A stretch of DNA of 64,000 nt from Siphonodentalium dalli (lineage: Eukaryota; Mollusca; Scaphopoda; Gadilida; Siphonodentaliidae). The notes under the pieces are model-generated. The model ran no database searches. It saw only the letters and a program-made list of their open reading frames with translations, and was not told where the DNA came from. The position numbers and the translations under genes were made by a program. Shown here one piece after another: positions 24,176 to 35,837 of this stretch. The stretch spans positions 69,217,319 to 69,281,318 of the forward strand of contig CP136069.1 of the NCBI GenBank assembly GCA_032622095.1, written 5' to 3'. How positions within the stretch are numbered: the first letter of the stretch is position 1; each line of letters starts with the position of its first letter.

Positions 24176-24630
24176 AGATGCATGGTCCGAATTAACGCTC
24201 GCAAATTACTATTTCCTTGGCTTCGGGTGTAAAAATATTTGATTCGAGTCGAGGAACCCGCCCATCAAAGCTTAGAGTGATCAGATATCGATTTTATCGA
24301 TTTTTTAAATGTATTATTTTTCACCACCGATAATTTTAGTGGCCAAGTAAAACGTCGATCAGAAGACGATCTCGGACCAAATTTCGGATGAAGATGGAAA
24401 ACTCTAAAATCAAGTGACTTTTTGTGTCAAACCGGCAAAATTTCCTTGAACAAAATATTGATAAATAACAGGTTTTGGTAATTTTATACTATAGCTGACT
24501 GTGGTTAGCATTATTGTTGGGCAATTAATCGATTCTGATAACTGAAGCGGCATTTCCAAAAAAATTGTTGTTGTTGTTGTTGTTGTTGGAATCTGATTAT
24601 ATGGGGACAATCGAATCGGATTGAGTACCT
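24176..24630 (-). mobile_element. X-family TTAA MITE (455 bp), reverse orientation
   Basis: Bounded by TTAA (24172-24175 and 24631-24634). It carries the family marks in reverse order: 'gattcgagtcgaggaaccc', 'gatcagatatcgatttt', 'aactctaaaatcaagtg' and a (GTT)n tract of about seven triplets. The left terminus is the 'agatgcat' variant shared with 15163 and 33681. The right terminus is the 'gattgagtacct' form. Confidence 0.83.
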
Positions 24631-24886
24631 TTAAAGGCAAACATGTTTCGGAACACTTCATTTATCTTTAAACTGGAAAGTTCAGCGACTATCATGACAT
24701 ATGATTCTTTCACATATATATGCCACCATGGCAACCTCTGAACTACATTAAAGTGCACACACGTCTACTGATATACGTATAATACTCACAATAAAGCCTA
24801 CGCAAATTTAATGAAAAGTATAACTTCTGGCTTCCTCTTTTTGTTTTATGGGGTTGCAATATCTAAGTGAACTTTGTTAGCATCGC

Positions 24887-24949
24887 GCATCACGTAATGC
24901 GATCCTCTTCATTAGCTGTCACGTGGTAACAAACCGGAAGCCATATAAA
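24887..24949 (+). promoter_or_regulatory. Candidate promoter of the secreted peptide gene
   Basis: A TATAAA box at 24944-24949 is preceded by an E-box CACGTG (24920-24925) and by a near-palindromic CRE/bZIP-like site, GCATCACGTAATGC (24887-24900). This is the only clear TATA box with clustered regulator-like motifs between the neighbouring MITE and the coding exon. Transcription would start near 24975 and must then be spliced into the acceptor at 25634-25635. The donor was not identified with confidence (GTATAT at ~25230 is one option), so assignment to the gene is inference. Confidence 0.42.
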
Positions 24950-25645
24950 TCGTCTGCGTTTCATTTCTCTACTTTGTGTTCTGTCACCGATTTGATTATG
25001 GAGTTCGTTGACAATTTGGATTTGACAGTACTCTCTTTATATTCTTGTACATCAAACGCGCATGACGCATTTTAAACTTTAGAATTGTATATATACGTAA
25101 TATAAACTGTCAGAAAAAACCGTAAAAATTCAGTCAGAATATGCTGGAAACATTGGGATTAACATTTTCTGTCGTATTTCACAGTATCACATTGTCTGAA
25201 TAGAAAACGCTTGACACGAGTTCAAGTCGGTATATTTATTGTCTTTTTTAGACATTTGATAGTGATTTCGCAGTACCTCACCTTGTTAGTAAATGGCCTG
25301 CAACGGAGAATAACCGAAGTTGACGAGGACACCCGATTGGTCGCGATTTATAATAATAAATAAATAAATGACAGTGTTGTATAGCGTAAAATCCACCGAA
25401 CGCTTGACACGTTGAACATAAAATACAATTGCAGACATAACTTGAAGATATACGAACAACAATAAAATACCATATATATAGCAACACTCTATGCACCTTA
25501 TAAAATAGTGTACACAGATTTAGAATAATAGGACATTATTTAAAAAGTCACAGTTAATTCAGTAGTGATAAAAGTCTATGCTAAAAATAAATAATAACTG
25601 CGAGTTTTATTTATTTATTTATTCTCTATTTTCAGACTGACGAGC

Positions 25646-25993
25646 ATGATTTCACAGTATTTGACGTTAGTTCTGCTAGTTAGCGCTACGATAGTTTGTG
25701 CACTCAACGAAGGCGAAGACGAGGCCGGCATTTACTCGAACAGCATACGAAACAAACTTCTGCGAGAGATACTCAGGGGTGAAGGTTACCCGACGGACAA
25801 TGAATTGTGGGACATATTCAGAATGATGAAACACAAAGTGGCCTCGAGAGTGTCTAAAAAATCGTCGTCACTGGGAGGTATGTGGGCGGCTAAAGGGATT
25901 CCCATCCAAACTCGACTGGCGTCGTTCGGAAGCAAACTGATGCCAAGCACCTTCAACTCCGACCAGGGATCTAAAATCCTGCGATACGGATAA
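25646..25993 (+). CDS. Secreted 115-residue peptide precursor (candidate neuropeptide/prohormone), family not recognised
   Basis: A strong acceptor (pyrimidine-rich tract ending ttttcag at 25635) opens an exon whose first ATG, 10 bp later, starts this frame. Residues 1-19 form a classic signal peptide (hydrophobic core LTLVLLVSATIV, likely cut after CA). The mature part, from ~20, has no cysteine. It begins acidic (NEGEDEAG), continues as basic and amphipathic helix-like sequence with W55 and F58, and has one dibasic site (K71-K72) plus monobasic sites. It ends SKILRYG: the terminal glycine could be turned into a C-terminal amide, giving an RY-amide-like end. That suggests a peptide hormone precursor. 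A small basic host-defence peptide is an alternative. Codon use and GC content stand out from the surroundings. The 80-codon minus-strand frame over it is a shadow. Reality of the gene is well supported; function is inference. Confidence 0.82.
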   Translation: MISQYLTLVLLVSATIVCALNEGEDEAGIYSNSIRNKLLREILRGEGYPTDNELWDIFRMMKHKVASRVSKKSSSLGGMWAAKGIPIQTRLASFGSKLMPSTFNSDQGSKILRYG

Positions 25994-26300
25994 ATGTGAT
26001 GTGAGCAAAGGGGAACAATCATAATCATTCAAATGACAGAAAGGCATTCCGATAGAGTTATCTACCCTCGTAAAATCATTCAGTTTCTAAAATCTTGGTA
26101 TACGACTAAGTGTTACTCGACCAAAGTGGGACAATCATAATCCACACAGACAACAAGACGTTCCAATTGAGTTATCTACCCTCATAAAATCATTCAGTTT
26201 CTAAAAACCTGTACGGTTATAAGTGTGGTGTGTGCAAAGGGGAACAAGCATAATTCATGCAGACGGCAGATATCTATCTTCCCTCCTAAACTTAATTCAG
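25970..26300 (+). repeat. Three degenerate tandem copies (~115 bp) spanning the C-terminal codons and 3'UTR
   Basis: Units start at 25970 ('tctaaaatcctgcgatacgg'), 26086 ('tctaaaatcttggtatacga') and 26200 ('tctaaaaacctgtacggtta'). All continue with 'caaag(g/t)ggaacaa(t/g)cataat'. The first two share 'gttatctaccctc(g/a)taaaatc'. The first unit supplies the real C-terminus SKILRYG-stop. The second would read SKILVYD-stop in its own frame but lies downstream of the true stop. Confidence 0.85.
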
Positions 26301-26534
26301 TTGCCTGGATGGCGTGTGATGTCGTTATTTGGAATCACATTTCCTCGTAATAGTATCACGGACTGAATATTCTGAGAAAACTTTTCGGTCAAATTGTTTT
26401 CGAATTGCAGCGACTATATATATATATATTAATAAGATGGTGAGACCAGGAAGATCACGTGGTTAATGTGTTATATATAGGGAATATATAATATATATAT
26501 ATATATATTGGTACCAACAACTGTACGCAATAAA
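26301..26534 (+). terminator. Distal 3'UTR and poly(A) signal of the peptide gene
   Basis: AATAAA at 26529-26534 is followed by a T-rich downstream element (gaattgtttttg, ~26549), a standard cleavage and polyadenylation arrangement. This gives a 3'UTR of about 560 bp, containing two TA-rich microsatellite stretches (~26413-26430 and ~26487-26509). Confidence 0.65.
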
Positions 26535-26610
26535 GTCCCCTTGAATCATTGAATTGTTTTTGTCTATTCCGTGTGGTGTCTATTACAATCGACAGACTAC
26601 ATTATGTTAA

Positions 26611-29175
26611 GCTAGCCACACATGCTTGCGTATGCGTATGGTGCGTTGAGTTATTTTTATCGCATGCGATTGTCGGATGGAAAATCAAGTAGAAATGCAC
26701 GGGCACCCACACATGCATGCGGTTCCGATGCGAAACTATTCTGACGCTCCGAATGCCTCCGATTTTTATCGGACCGAAAATACTCATATTTTCCATCCGA
26801 TATAAAACGTCGCTCCGTTTGCGTTCGCATCGGAATTCCCAATTATTTATGACGTCATCCTGGAAAAGGCGCGATTTTTCAAAGTAATAAAACTTGCCGC
26901 GAATTAGATCTACTCCCATAACACCACAAGAAGTGGAAGATTTGTGCCTTTCTAGTTAAACTCCGGGTTTATCTGTATGTGTGCCAGCATGTGGACTATC
27001 ACGAAAGCCAGAAATCATTTAATGCGTGGCAGGATATTTCCGAGAAGATCAGTGGGGGAGGGGGTCTCCAAAAAAATTCCGTATATAGGACCGCGGTGGG
27101 TGGTGGTCCAGAGGCTGAAAAAATCGTGCTTGTAAATTTTTTCCAAAATGGGTTTTTTCAATTTACAAGTACTGACCATGTAATGTTGTTTGTAAGCATA
27201 TTAGTACCATGTTTGTTGGTGTATGGCTATATAGGCAGCTATAGAGACTCTTTAGCCTCAGATTTAGTAACATTCTGGATTTCACAGGATCCCGGCCCAC
27301 TTCACAGTGGACCACGGTCCGACCACCGTAATAGCGTTCAGGAAACTTATTTCGTAACACAAATAATATATTACCCAGTTGTATTACCAAACAAAACTGT
27401 ATCACAAATTGGATACTACATGGTGAATATTCAATGATGACTAGATATCATTAACCTGATTGTTGCATATTAAACATGAAATTGAAAAGGGTATCTCATA
27501 AATTTCTAATGTCTGAAATACTGTCTTGTTCTGGCATGTAATCAAATTCATTCCTTCTGGTTATTTCTCATCTTGATTGATTGCAAGTAATGGCAATTTG
27601 CAACACTTATCCAAATAAAACTGAATTGGTTATGAATGACCGTTACTGTTTAGTGCTCAGACAATCCCATCTGAAGGTGACGCTATTCTCATTGAATTTC
27701 CGAACTTCATCTTGGATCTTTACTGCTCAACAAGAGTAGAATACTAGAATACTAATTGTATACTGTTATCGCTTACAACTAGATGAACTTAAATAATGTG
27801 ATGCATTCAGATGCATTGAGAAATGACATTCTTCAATGTCTTCAAAGTTCAAACTAAAAGTAAAACTAAGAATAAAATCTGAATGAGACTATATACTGCA
27901 GACTCTAGTGCACAAATGTACATATGGTTGAGTTAAAATAATGCAAAATGTGTTTACGGATGTAACAAGGCCGGTAACTCTGGTATGCATGGACAGGGGA
28001 AACCTGTGATATGCAGTAATACATGCATGTGCATACATCCTTCCTCTATCATTCTGGTCTATCACCACAAAATTCGACAACCGACACTTCAACTTATATT
28101 GCAAAAACAGTGTACGGACTGAATTTCATAAAGTCGAACAGGGCCCATAACTCTGGTAGGCATTGGTGCTCACAACCGGTGATATTATGCATATTCGTTC
28201 CCCATTTCTGGTCCTTCACCATGCCATAGAGCATCAAAATATGACAATCGACTCTTGAGTTATAATGCAAAATGTTTGTACGGACGGACGCACGGATGGC
28301 TCGAGACGTCAGCTATATACCCGACGACTAATATCGGGGGTATAATAACCATATATCTATGTGTATACCTAACCAAAACAATTCCCCTCTCCACCCCACC
28401 CCGGTGGATAAGACTAAAGAGTTCTTTGGTCATGCATAAATAATTGTAGAACCCCTGACCTGTTTACCACTATTTACACTGATCAGTGTTCTCTGTCAGA
28501 TACAACACACTCGATATATTAATTAAGGCTATAATGGGGTCTAGGGCGATTTGTGACATAAAGTGTACCTACACACTATATGCTTTATTATTGTTGTTAG
28601 ATACTGAACACCAGGAAACACATGGAAATAGTTTATTTTTCGTTTTTATGATCTGTGTTTACCAATTAAGCATGTTATTGCTTGAGTCTTAATTTTACAC
28701 AGCAAGAGTTTGCACCAAAAAGGATAGTGGAATGGGATTGAAAGGCAGTTAACACTGTTATTGAAGAACGGCTAAAACAAACTCTGAAATTTTGATAAAA
28801 ACATGAGAAAGGGGGTGAGTCCCCAAAATTTGGAGGGAAAAAAATGCACAAATGGGGTGGTGGGTCCCTCGGGGTCGGGAAAAAATACAAACTTTTTGGG
28901 CCCTATATGTGCAATTTTTTTCCCAGACTCCCCTGAGAATTAAGATCGTTTATTTCTTAACCTCCTACGGTAATGATACACAACAACAATCACTAACAAT
29001 TCCTCCTCCTGTAAATCCATGGTGAAGTGACTGAAACGATCACTATCGGACAACGTTCGCATGACCCCAACGGAACGATAACGCAAACATGTGTGGGTAC
29101 TTTCGCACGACGAACGGATCCGATGAACGGATCCGATTATTTTCGCTAACGCATACGCAAGCATGTGTGGCTAGC
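26611..29175. mobile_element. ~2.57 kb TTAA-flanked element, tandem copy 1
   Basis: It starts 'gctagccacacatgcttgcg' and ends with the inverted form 'cgcaagcatgtgtggctagc', bounded by TTAA at 26607-26610 and 29176-29179. The interior matches copy 2 (29180-31645) along its whole length, apart from a ~118-bp segment around 27050-27160 present only here. It contains a 'cataactctggt ... cggacggacgcacggatgg' repeat near 28148-28330. A 105-codon minus frame at the left end is kept in both copies but has no domain, and no transposase is visible, so it is probably non-autonomous. Confidence 0.82.
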
Positions 29176-29179
29176 TTAA

Positions 29180-31645
29180 GCTAGCCACACATGCTTGCGT
29201 ATGCGTATGGTGCGTTGCGTTATTTTTATCGCATGCGATTGTCGGATGGAAAATCAAGTAGAAATGCACGGGCACCCACACATGCATGCGGTTCCGATGC
29301 GAAACTATTCTGAGGCTCCGAATGCCTCCGATTTTTATCGGACCGAAAATACTCTTATTTTCCATCCGATAGAAATCGTCGCTCCGTTTGCGTTCGCAGC
29401 GGAATTCCCAATTATTTATGACGTCATCCTGGAAAAGGCGCGATTTTTCAAAGTAATAAAACATGCCGCGAATTAGATCTACTCCCATAACACCAAAAGA
29501 AGTGGAAGATTTGTGCCTTTCTAGTTAAACCCCGGGTCTATCTGCATGTGTGCCAGCATGTGGACTATCACGAAGGCCAGAAATCATTTAATGCGTGGCA
29601 GGATATTTCCGAGAAGATCAGTGGGTTTTTTCAATTTACAAGTACTGACAATGTAATGTTGTTTGTAAGCATGTTAGTACCATGTTTGTTGGTATAGGGC
29701 TATATAGGCAGCTATATAGACTCTTTAGTCTCAGATTTAGCAACATTCTGGATTTCACAGGATCCCGGCCCACTTCACAGTGGACCACCGTAATAGCGTT
29801 CAGGAAACTTATGATCAACGGAAGAACTATTTAGTAACACAAATAATATATTACCCAGTTGTATTACCTGAATAAAAGTAATAAAATTAAAAAAACTGTA
29901 TCACAAATTGGATACTACATGATGAATACTCAATGATGACTAGATAGCATTAACCTGATTGTGCATATTAAACATGAAATTGAAAAGGGTATCTCATAAA
30001 TTTCTAATGTCTGAAATACTGTCTTGTTCTGGCATGTAATCAAATTCATTCCTTCTGGTTATTTCTCATCTAGATTGATTGCAAATAATGTCAATTTGCA
30101 ACACTTATCCAAATAAAACTGAATTGGTTATGAATGACCGTTACTGTTTAGGGCTCACACAATTCCAACTGAAGGTGACGCTATTCTCATTGAATTTCCG
30201 AACTTCATCTGGGATCTTTACTGCTCAACAAGACTAAACTAAAATACTAGTTGTATACTGTTATCGCTTACAAATAGATGAACTTAAATAATGTGATGCA
30301 TTCAGATGCATTGAGAAATGACATTCTTCAATGTCTTCAAAGTTCAAACTAAAAGTAAAACCAAGAATAAAATCTGACTGAGACTATACTGCAGACTCTA
30401 GTGCACAAATGTACATATAGTTGAGTTATAATAATGCAAAATGTGTTTACGGATGGAACAAGGCCGGTAACTCTGGTATGCATTGACAGGGGAAACCTGT
30501 GATATGCAGTAATACATGTATGTGCATACATCCTTCCTCTATCATTCTGGTCTATCACCACAAAATTCGACAACCGACACTTCAACTTATATTGCAAAAA
30601 CATTGTACGGACTGAATTTCATAAAGTCGAACAGGGCCCATAACTCTGGTAGGCATTGGTGCTCACAACCCGTGATATTATGCATATTCGTTCCCCATTT
30701 CTGGTCCTTCACCATTCCATAGAGCATCAAAATATGACAATCGACTCTTGAGTTATTATGCAAAATGTTTGCACGGACGGACGCACGGATGGCTCGAGAC
30801 GTCAGCTATATACCCGCCGACTAATGTCGGGGGTATAATAACCATATATCTATGTGTATACCTAACCAAAAACAATTCCCCTCTCCCACCCCACCCCGGT
30901 GGATAAGACTAAAGAGTTCTTTGGTCATGCATAAATAATTGTAGAACCCCTGACCTGTTTACCACTATTTACACTGATCAGTGTTCTCTGTCAGACACAA
31001 CACACTCGCTATATTAATTAAGGCTATAATGGGGTCTAGGGCGATTTGTGACATAAAGTGTACCTACACTATATTCTTTATTATTGTTGTTAGATACTGA
31101 AAACACCAGGAAACACATGGAAATAGTTTATTTTTCGTTTTTATGATCTGTGTTTACCAATTAAACATGTTATTGCTTGAGTCTTAATATTACACAGCAA
31201 GAGTTTGCACCAAAACAGGTTAGTGGAATGGGATTGAAAGGCAGTTAACACTGTTATTGAAGAACGGCTGAAAAAAACTCTGAAATTTTGATAAAAACAT
31301 GAGAAAGGGGGTGAGTCCCCAAATTTTGGAGGAAAACAAATGCACAAATGGGGTGGTGGGTCCCTCGGGGTCGGGGAAAAAAAACTTTTTGGGCCCTATA
31401 TGTGCAATTTTTTTCCAGACCCCCCCCCCCCCCTGATAATTAAGATCGATTATTTCTTAACATCCTATGGTAATGATACACAGCAACAATCACTAACAAT
31501 TCCTCCTCCTGTAAATCCATGGTGAAGTGACTGAAACGATCACTATCGGACAACGTTCGCATGACCCCAACGGAACGATAACGCAAACATGTGTGGGAAT
31601 CCGATTATTTTCGCTAACGCATACGCAAGCATGTGTGGCTATCTT
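29180..31645. mobile_element. ~2.47 kb TTAA-flanked element, tandem copy 2
   Basis: It begins immediately after the TTAA that ends copy 1 (29176-29179), in the same orientation. Collinear with copy 1 and highly similar, with small indels (for example an extra 'gatcaacggaagaacta' stretch near 29812 and a 14-C run at 31420-31433). It ends 'gcaagcatgtgtggctatct' where copy 1 has the intact 'ggctagcTTAA', so its right target site is degraded or altered. No transposase frame. Confidence 0.8.
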
Positions 31646-31806
31646 TATAACATTCGTCGTTCGGACGACTGCCTTGCGTTGGTCCGTTGCGATGACGCGA
31701 TCTGTTGTCTGCGATCAGCCGCTGCGTATATGATAACCCATACGATAACGCAGAACTTCTGATTGCAGCTAATAATTTCAAAATTGGAATAAATGCAATA
31801 TTGCAA

Positions 31807-31970
31807 ATCAATCTATCTGCTATGAATGAATTATACGATCATGTAAAATGTGTCAAATTCCTGCAACTAACACTTTATTGATAAAATATATTTTATCAAT
31901 AAAGTGTTAGTTGCAGGAATTTGACACCTTTTACATTACTGTATAATTAATTTATAGCAGATAGATTGAT
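31807..31970. repeat. 164-bp near-perfect palindrome
   Basis: Arms of ~80 bp running from 'atcaatctatctgc' to 'gcagatagattgat', with a perfect central core around 'gataaaatatattttatc'. The inner arm sequence 'tcaataaagtgttagttgca' recurs alone near 33280, so the palindrome is part of a dispersed family. Confidence 0.85.
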
Positions 31971-32477
31971 TAGTTGAATTTCGTTCTCTTGACAGACATC
32001 CCCCATCAGTTAACTATTGAAAGCAAGAAACGCCACGACTACGCTTAATTACAATGTACATAGGGTATGCGCTACTGCTTGCGTTGCATTTGAACAGAAT
32101 CTCTCCGTAATATGCAATAATGGGTACAACGTAACAGACGCATCGCAGCGGTCTATAACGCATTCATGTTATTGTCTCTATTCCAAATTCAACTCGACGG
32201 ATTCCCGTGAACACTCATTTATTTGATTGGCCGATAGCTACACGTGTATGTGTCGTATTCATTTGAACCAGATATTGCCACCGAACCACTGAAAATGTAC
32301 CTAAATTATTGTGGTATAGCTTCGTTGTGGAAACTGCAATCCCCAGAAATTCCCCATAGCATGTAAACCAATTTTGTCCAGTTAAGCCTCGCTTTGAAAA
32401 GCGGATTCCTGGGTTTAAGCCAGATTTCAGACAACAGTTCAGTGTTGATAATTGGGTGATGTTACTGCGAATCTGGC

Positions 32478-32752
32478 AGCTGCCGTTCAATGAAGGCATG
32501 TACCACCAGTCTAATATGTGGAATTCAGAATCAGCTGCCGTTCAATGAAGGCATGCACCACCAGTCTAATGTGTGGCATTCAGAATCAGCTGCCGTTCAA
32601 TGAAGGCATGTACCACCAGTCTAATGTGTGGAATTCAAAATTAGCTGCCGTTCAATGAAGGCATGTACCACCAGTCTAATGTGTGGAATTCAGAATCAGC
32701 TGCCGTTCAATGAAGGCATGTACCACCAGTCTAATATGTGGAATTCAGAATC
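32478..32752 (+). repeat. 55-bp minisatellite, five units
   Basis: Units begin 'agctgccgttcaatgaaggc' at 32478, 32533, 32588, 32643 and 32698, with a partial sixth at 32753. Spacing is exactly 55 bp and units differ by one to three bases, indicating recent expansion or ongoing homogenisation. Confidence 0.93.
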
Positions 32753-33331
32753 AGCTGTATACATATATGTAAGTAAAGGTGTACTTGAATAACAGACTTT
32801 CGTCTCAAAGTAAATACAGTGCTATTTAAGCTGTCGGCTACCATTTTAGTGGTGGCCATTCTGTCTGTACATTGGCGCGCAGACTGGTTCCTGTTCCAAA
32901 GATGCGAAAATATCAAAATTAGTAACTTTGTTACTGAAGCTGAAATAATCAAGTTACTAAATTTTGAAAAATAATAGTTATGAACACTAGTACAGGAGTG
33001 TTCAGACGAAACCGTTGCGTTGAGATTGGAATACAGACACCGACACTATAATTATATAAGGCGTTTAGACGGTTGCGTCCGTTACGCTGTATCCGGTAAA
33101 GCCCACGACGGACATATTCTCAACGCATGGTAAGCCGTAACGCATGCGGCATACCTTATACATGTATCTTAATAAAGCGCGTGCGTCATGACGTTCCTTG
33201 TTCTCAATCGATACTTGTTCTCAATCGATAAAAGATGGCGGCTGTCTTCGATTGATAAGGAAATTCGACTTGTATTTATGTCAATAAAGTGTTAGTTGCA
33301 GGGCATTTGATATGCTTATTTGACATTATAC

Positions 33332-33473
33332 AATTATCGCATAGTTTCGAGATTGGCACGTGGAATTGTCAATCCGAGGAAGACAATATTCACCCAGGCC
33401 GTAAAGGCCGAGGTGAATATTGACTTCCATGGGCTGACAATTCCTAGTGTCAACCAAGAAACAATGCGATAAC
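33332..33473. repeat. ~140-bp imperfect palindrome
   Basis: The left arm 'ttatcgcatagtttc' and the right arm 'gaaacaatgcgataa' are inverted, as are 'ggaattgtca' and 'tgacaattcc', closing at 'ggccgtaaaggcc'. Confidence 0.75.
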
Positions 33474-33680
33474 TGTTTTATTATATGAAACGCATTTTGA
33501 TTGGACAAGACGTTGTGACGTTGAACGTTGCTGGGGAAACCCTGATCTATTTTCAAGTCTGATAATAAGTTATGTTAACCCCCGAAGTATCTTATACGTC
33601 ACTCAGAACTGTTATTAACCTATTGTTCCATTAATGAGGTGAACATCGTTAGATATCTCGATTTTTTTCGTTACGTTTTA

Positions 33681-34098
33681 GAGATGCATAATCCGAAATA
33701 AAGCTCCCAAATTACTATTTCTTTGACTTCGGGGTAAAAAATATTTGATTCGAGTCGAGAAACCCACCCATCAAAGCTCAGAATGATCAGATATCGATTT
33801 TTGAAATGCGTAATTATTTGTGGCCCAGAAATGAGTCGCCAAATCGATGTCTCGTACAAAATTTCGGATGAAGATGGATAACTCTAAAATCAAGTGGTAA
33901 TACGGCCATATTTCGTGATATCCAAGTGATAATAAGGCCATAGTTTGTTGAACAACATGTTGATAAATAACACAACAGCGGTTAGCATTTTTTTGTAATT
34001 AATTGATTCTAATAACAAAAGTGTATTTTGAAGAAATGTTGTTGTTGTTGTTGTTGTAACGTGATGATATGGGGACCGTCTGATTGGATTGAGTGCCT
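33681..34098 (-). mobile_element. X-family TTAA MITE, reverse orientation
   Basis: Same order of family marks as the 24176 copy, with a (GTT)n tract at ~34038-34056. TTAA is present on the right (34099-34102). The left junction reads TTTA, one base off. Nested inside the ~2.7 kb long-TIR element. Confidence 0.75.
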
Positions 34099-34315
34099 TT
34101 AACATACGAATTGGGAGAAAGAAACTTATGATCATATAATAATATCATAGAACTCATTTATAACAGATATATTGATTTGCAATATTGGATTTATTCCAAT
34201 ATCAAACGTATTATCTGCAAGCGGAAGCTCTGCGTTATAACGCAACGCACACATGCCGCGCGTTATGAACGGCGTAACGCACACAACGTTATCGTAACGG
34301 ACCAACGCAACGGGC

Positions 34316-35361
34316 CAAAGCAACGGAGTAGTATGAACACAACTTACTGTTTGTATATATGTTACATGTATATGGAGTTCTACTGGGAAGAAATGTCAGA
34401 TAAATTCGTTGTCGCTTGTCTGCATGTTCACTGCCTCATGGGATACACCTGACCTCGGGTAGGTAAAAATAACCACACTACGTGAACAGACACGCGGTAA
34501 CGAATATAATGGATATACGCTGAGGGACACGGTGTCGTCATTTGATTATGGACGTGCTAATGCGTTTACGCTTGCAAGCATCCAATATGGCGATGTCCAT
34601 TGTTCCTGGTGGCGGCAAATACTAGCGCCGAAAGGCTCACTCTCACCAAAAAGTTGGAATGGATACAGACGCTTTCAAGTTGTCGGGAAAGGTTACACAG
34701 CTTCCGGTTAAGACCTAGACTTGTACACAGGCTTCAGGAAGTGTCGTCTGCTAGTACATTGAAAGGACTGACTCAAACCCAGGGCCTGGAACATACGTTA
34801 CAAGAAAACCAATGTCAGAAATGGTAACGCGCTCAAAATCATATATTATAAACCCAAGATTGTAATTGTAGAATATAAAATATATTGGTTTTGCGAATGA
34901 CCAACTCAGAATTCCGTTAATATAACAATAACAACCAGCACCTAATGAACGAACCGGCGGCCGACTCGACCGTCTCCGACCACAACCCCAAGTGGGCTGC
35001 ATAAATTTCTTTTATTTGTAATTGACATATAGTTTATCACAAACCAAAAAATCAACATTAATCAACGTTGATTAACGATAATAAACGAAATTGAAATTCC
35101 CCCAACTACACCATTTACTGGACTCGGCCTCCAGCTCGCAGTTTGACTTTTAATCATCGCAAAAATCTCCATTCTATAAATAAATCACCCATTGATAATG
35201 TCAGCGCCCACGGGTAACGAGGATATCGCCACCAGTTATACACGCGGCGCGGGTAATAATTTGATCTAAAATGGCGGCACAATTCGATCACACCTGGCAA
35301 TTTCAACATTCGTGTTTTCTTTATTTCCACCGATACCAGGAAGCTCCATGTACATGTTTTA
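34316..35361. other. ~1 kb without recognised gene
   Basis: A 75-codon frame (34600-34827) includes a fragment of the 23429 MITE and has no domain. No RNA gene seen. Confidence 0.4.
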
Positions 35362-35365
35362 TTAA

Positions 35366-35757
35366 CCCTTTACCCAACAAACCGGCCAAAACCGGCCAAA
35401 TAAAGCTTCAACAGCCTAAAATATCTTCGGTCTGTCTCAATAGAACCATACAAATATGGATATCATTGGAATCGGCTCCTTGACCACATTGTGATAGTTA
35501 CAGTTATGCCCTGTGCCAATGCATTCTCTTATATATGCGAGTCGACCATAGGTCGCCTCGCATATATAAGAGAATGCATTGGCCTAAAACAAATCTTTTT
35601 TTAACACTTTTTACCATTTTTTCTTACATTCTTTAACAATTTTATAATTTTTAATGTGTTAAGCCAATGCATTCTCTTATATATGCGAGGCGACCTATGG
35701 TCGACTCGCATATATAAGAGAATGCATTGGCACAGGGCCCTTCTGTTGGGTAAAGGG
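35366..35757. mobile_element. 392-bp TTAA-flanked MITE, copy 2
   Basis: Bounded by TTAA (35362-35365 and 35758-35761). It is identical in length and nearly identical in sequence to the reverse complement of 5483-5874. It carries the same pair of ~68-bp palindromes with an AT spacer. For example, 'aagcttcaacagcctaaaat' is unchanged between copies, with single-base differences such as near the 'ccggccaaaaccggccaaat' end. Confidence 0.9.
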
Positions 35758-35837
35758 TTAAACCAATGAGTTATCCTAAAAACTAATCTCGGTTATACTG
35801 AAAAAAAAACACATACAGATCTAACAGATTTCAACAG

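Larger units (their letters stand above)
31650..34315. mobile_element. ~2.7 kb element with ~190-bp diverged terminal inverted repeats
   Basis: Left 'cgttggtccgttgcgatgac', 'cgataacgcagaacttc' and 'ggaataaatgcaatattgc' are mirrored on the right by 'gcaatattggatttattcc', 'gaagctctgcgttataacg' and 'gttatcgtaacggaccaacg'. The interior holds a hairpin (31807-31970), a 55-bp minisatellite, a second hairpin and an X-family MITE (33681-34098). Nothing resembling a transposase. Exact ends and target duplication not resolved. Confidence 0.65.

Noticed and set aside
26602-29488. A 105-codon minus-strand frame kept in both tandem TTAA elements (26602-26919 and 29171-29488)
   Set aside because: Both ends of the frame lie in duplicated element DNA including the TIR. 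The copies differ at amino-acid level, no domain is visible, and preservation is explained by recent duplication.
32478-32752. Regularly spaced 55-bp repeats, considered as a CRISPR-like array
   Set aside because: Repeats are directly contiguous without unique spacers and the genome is eukaryotic; it is a minisatellite.
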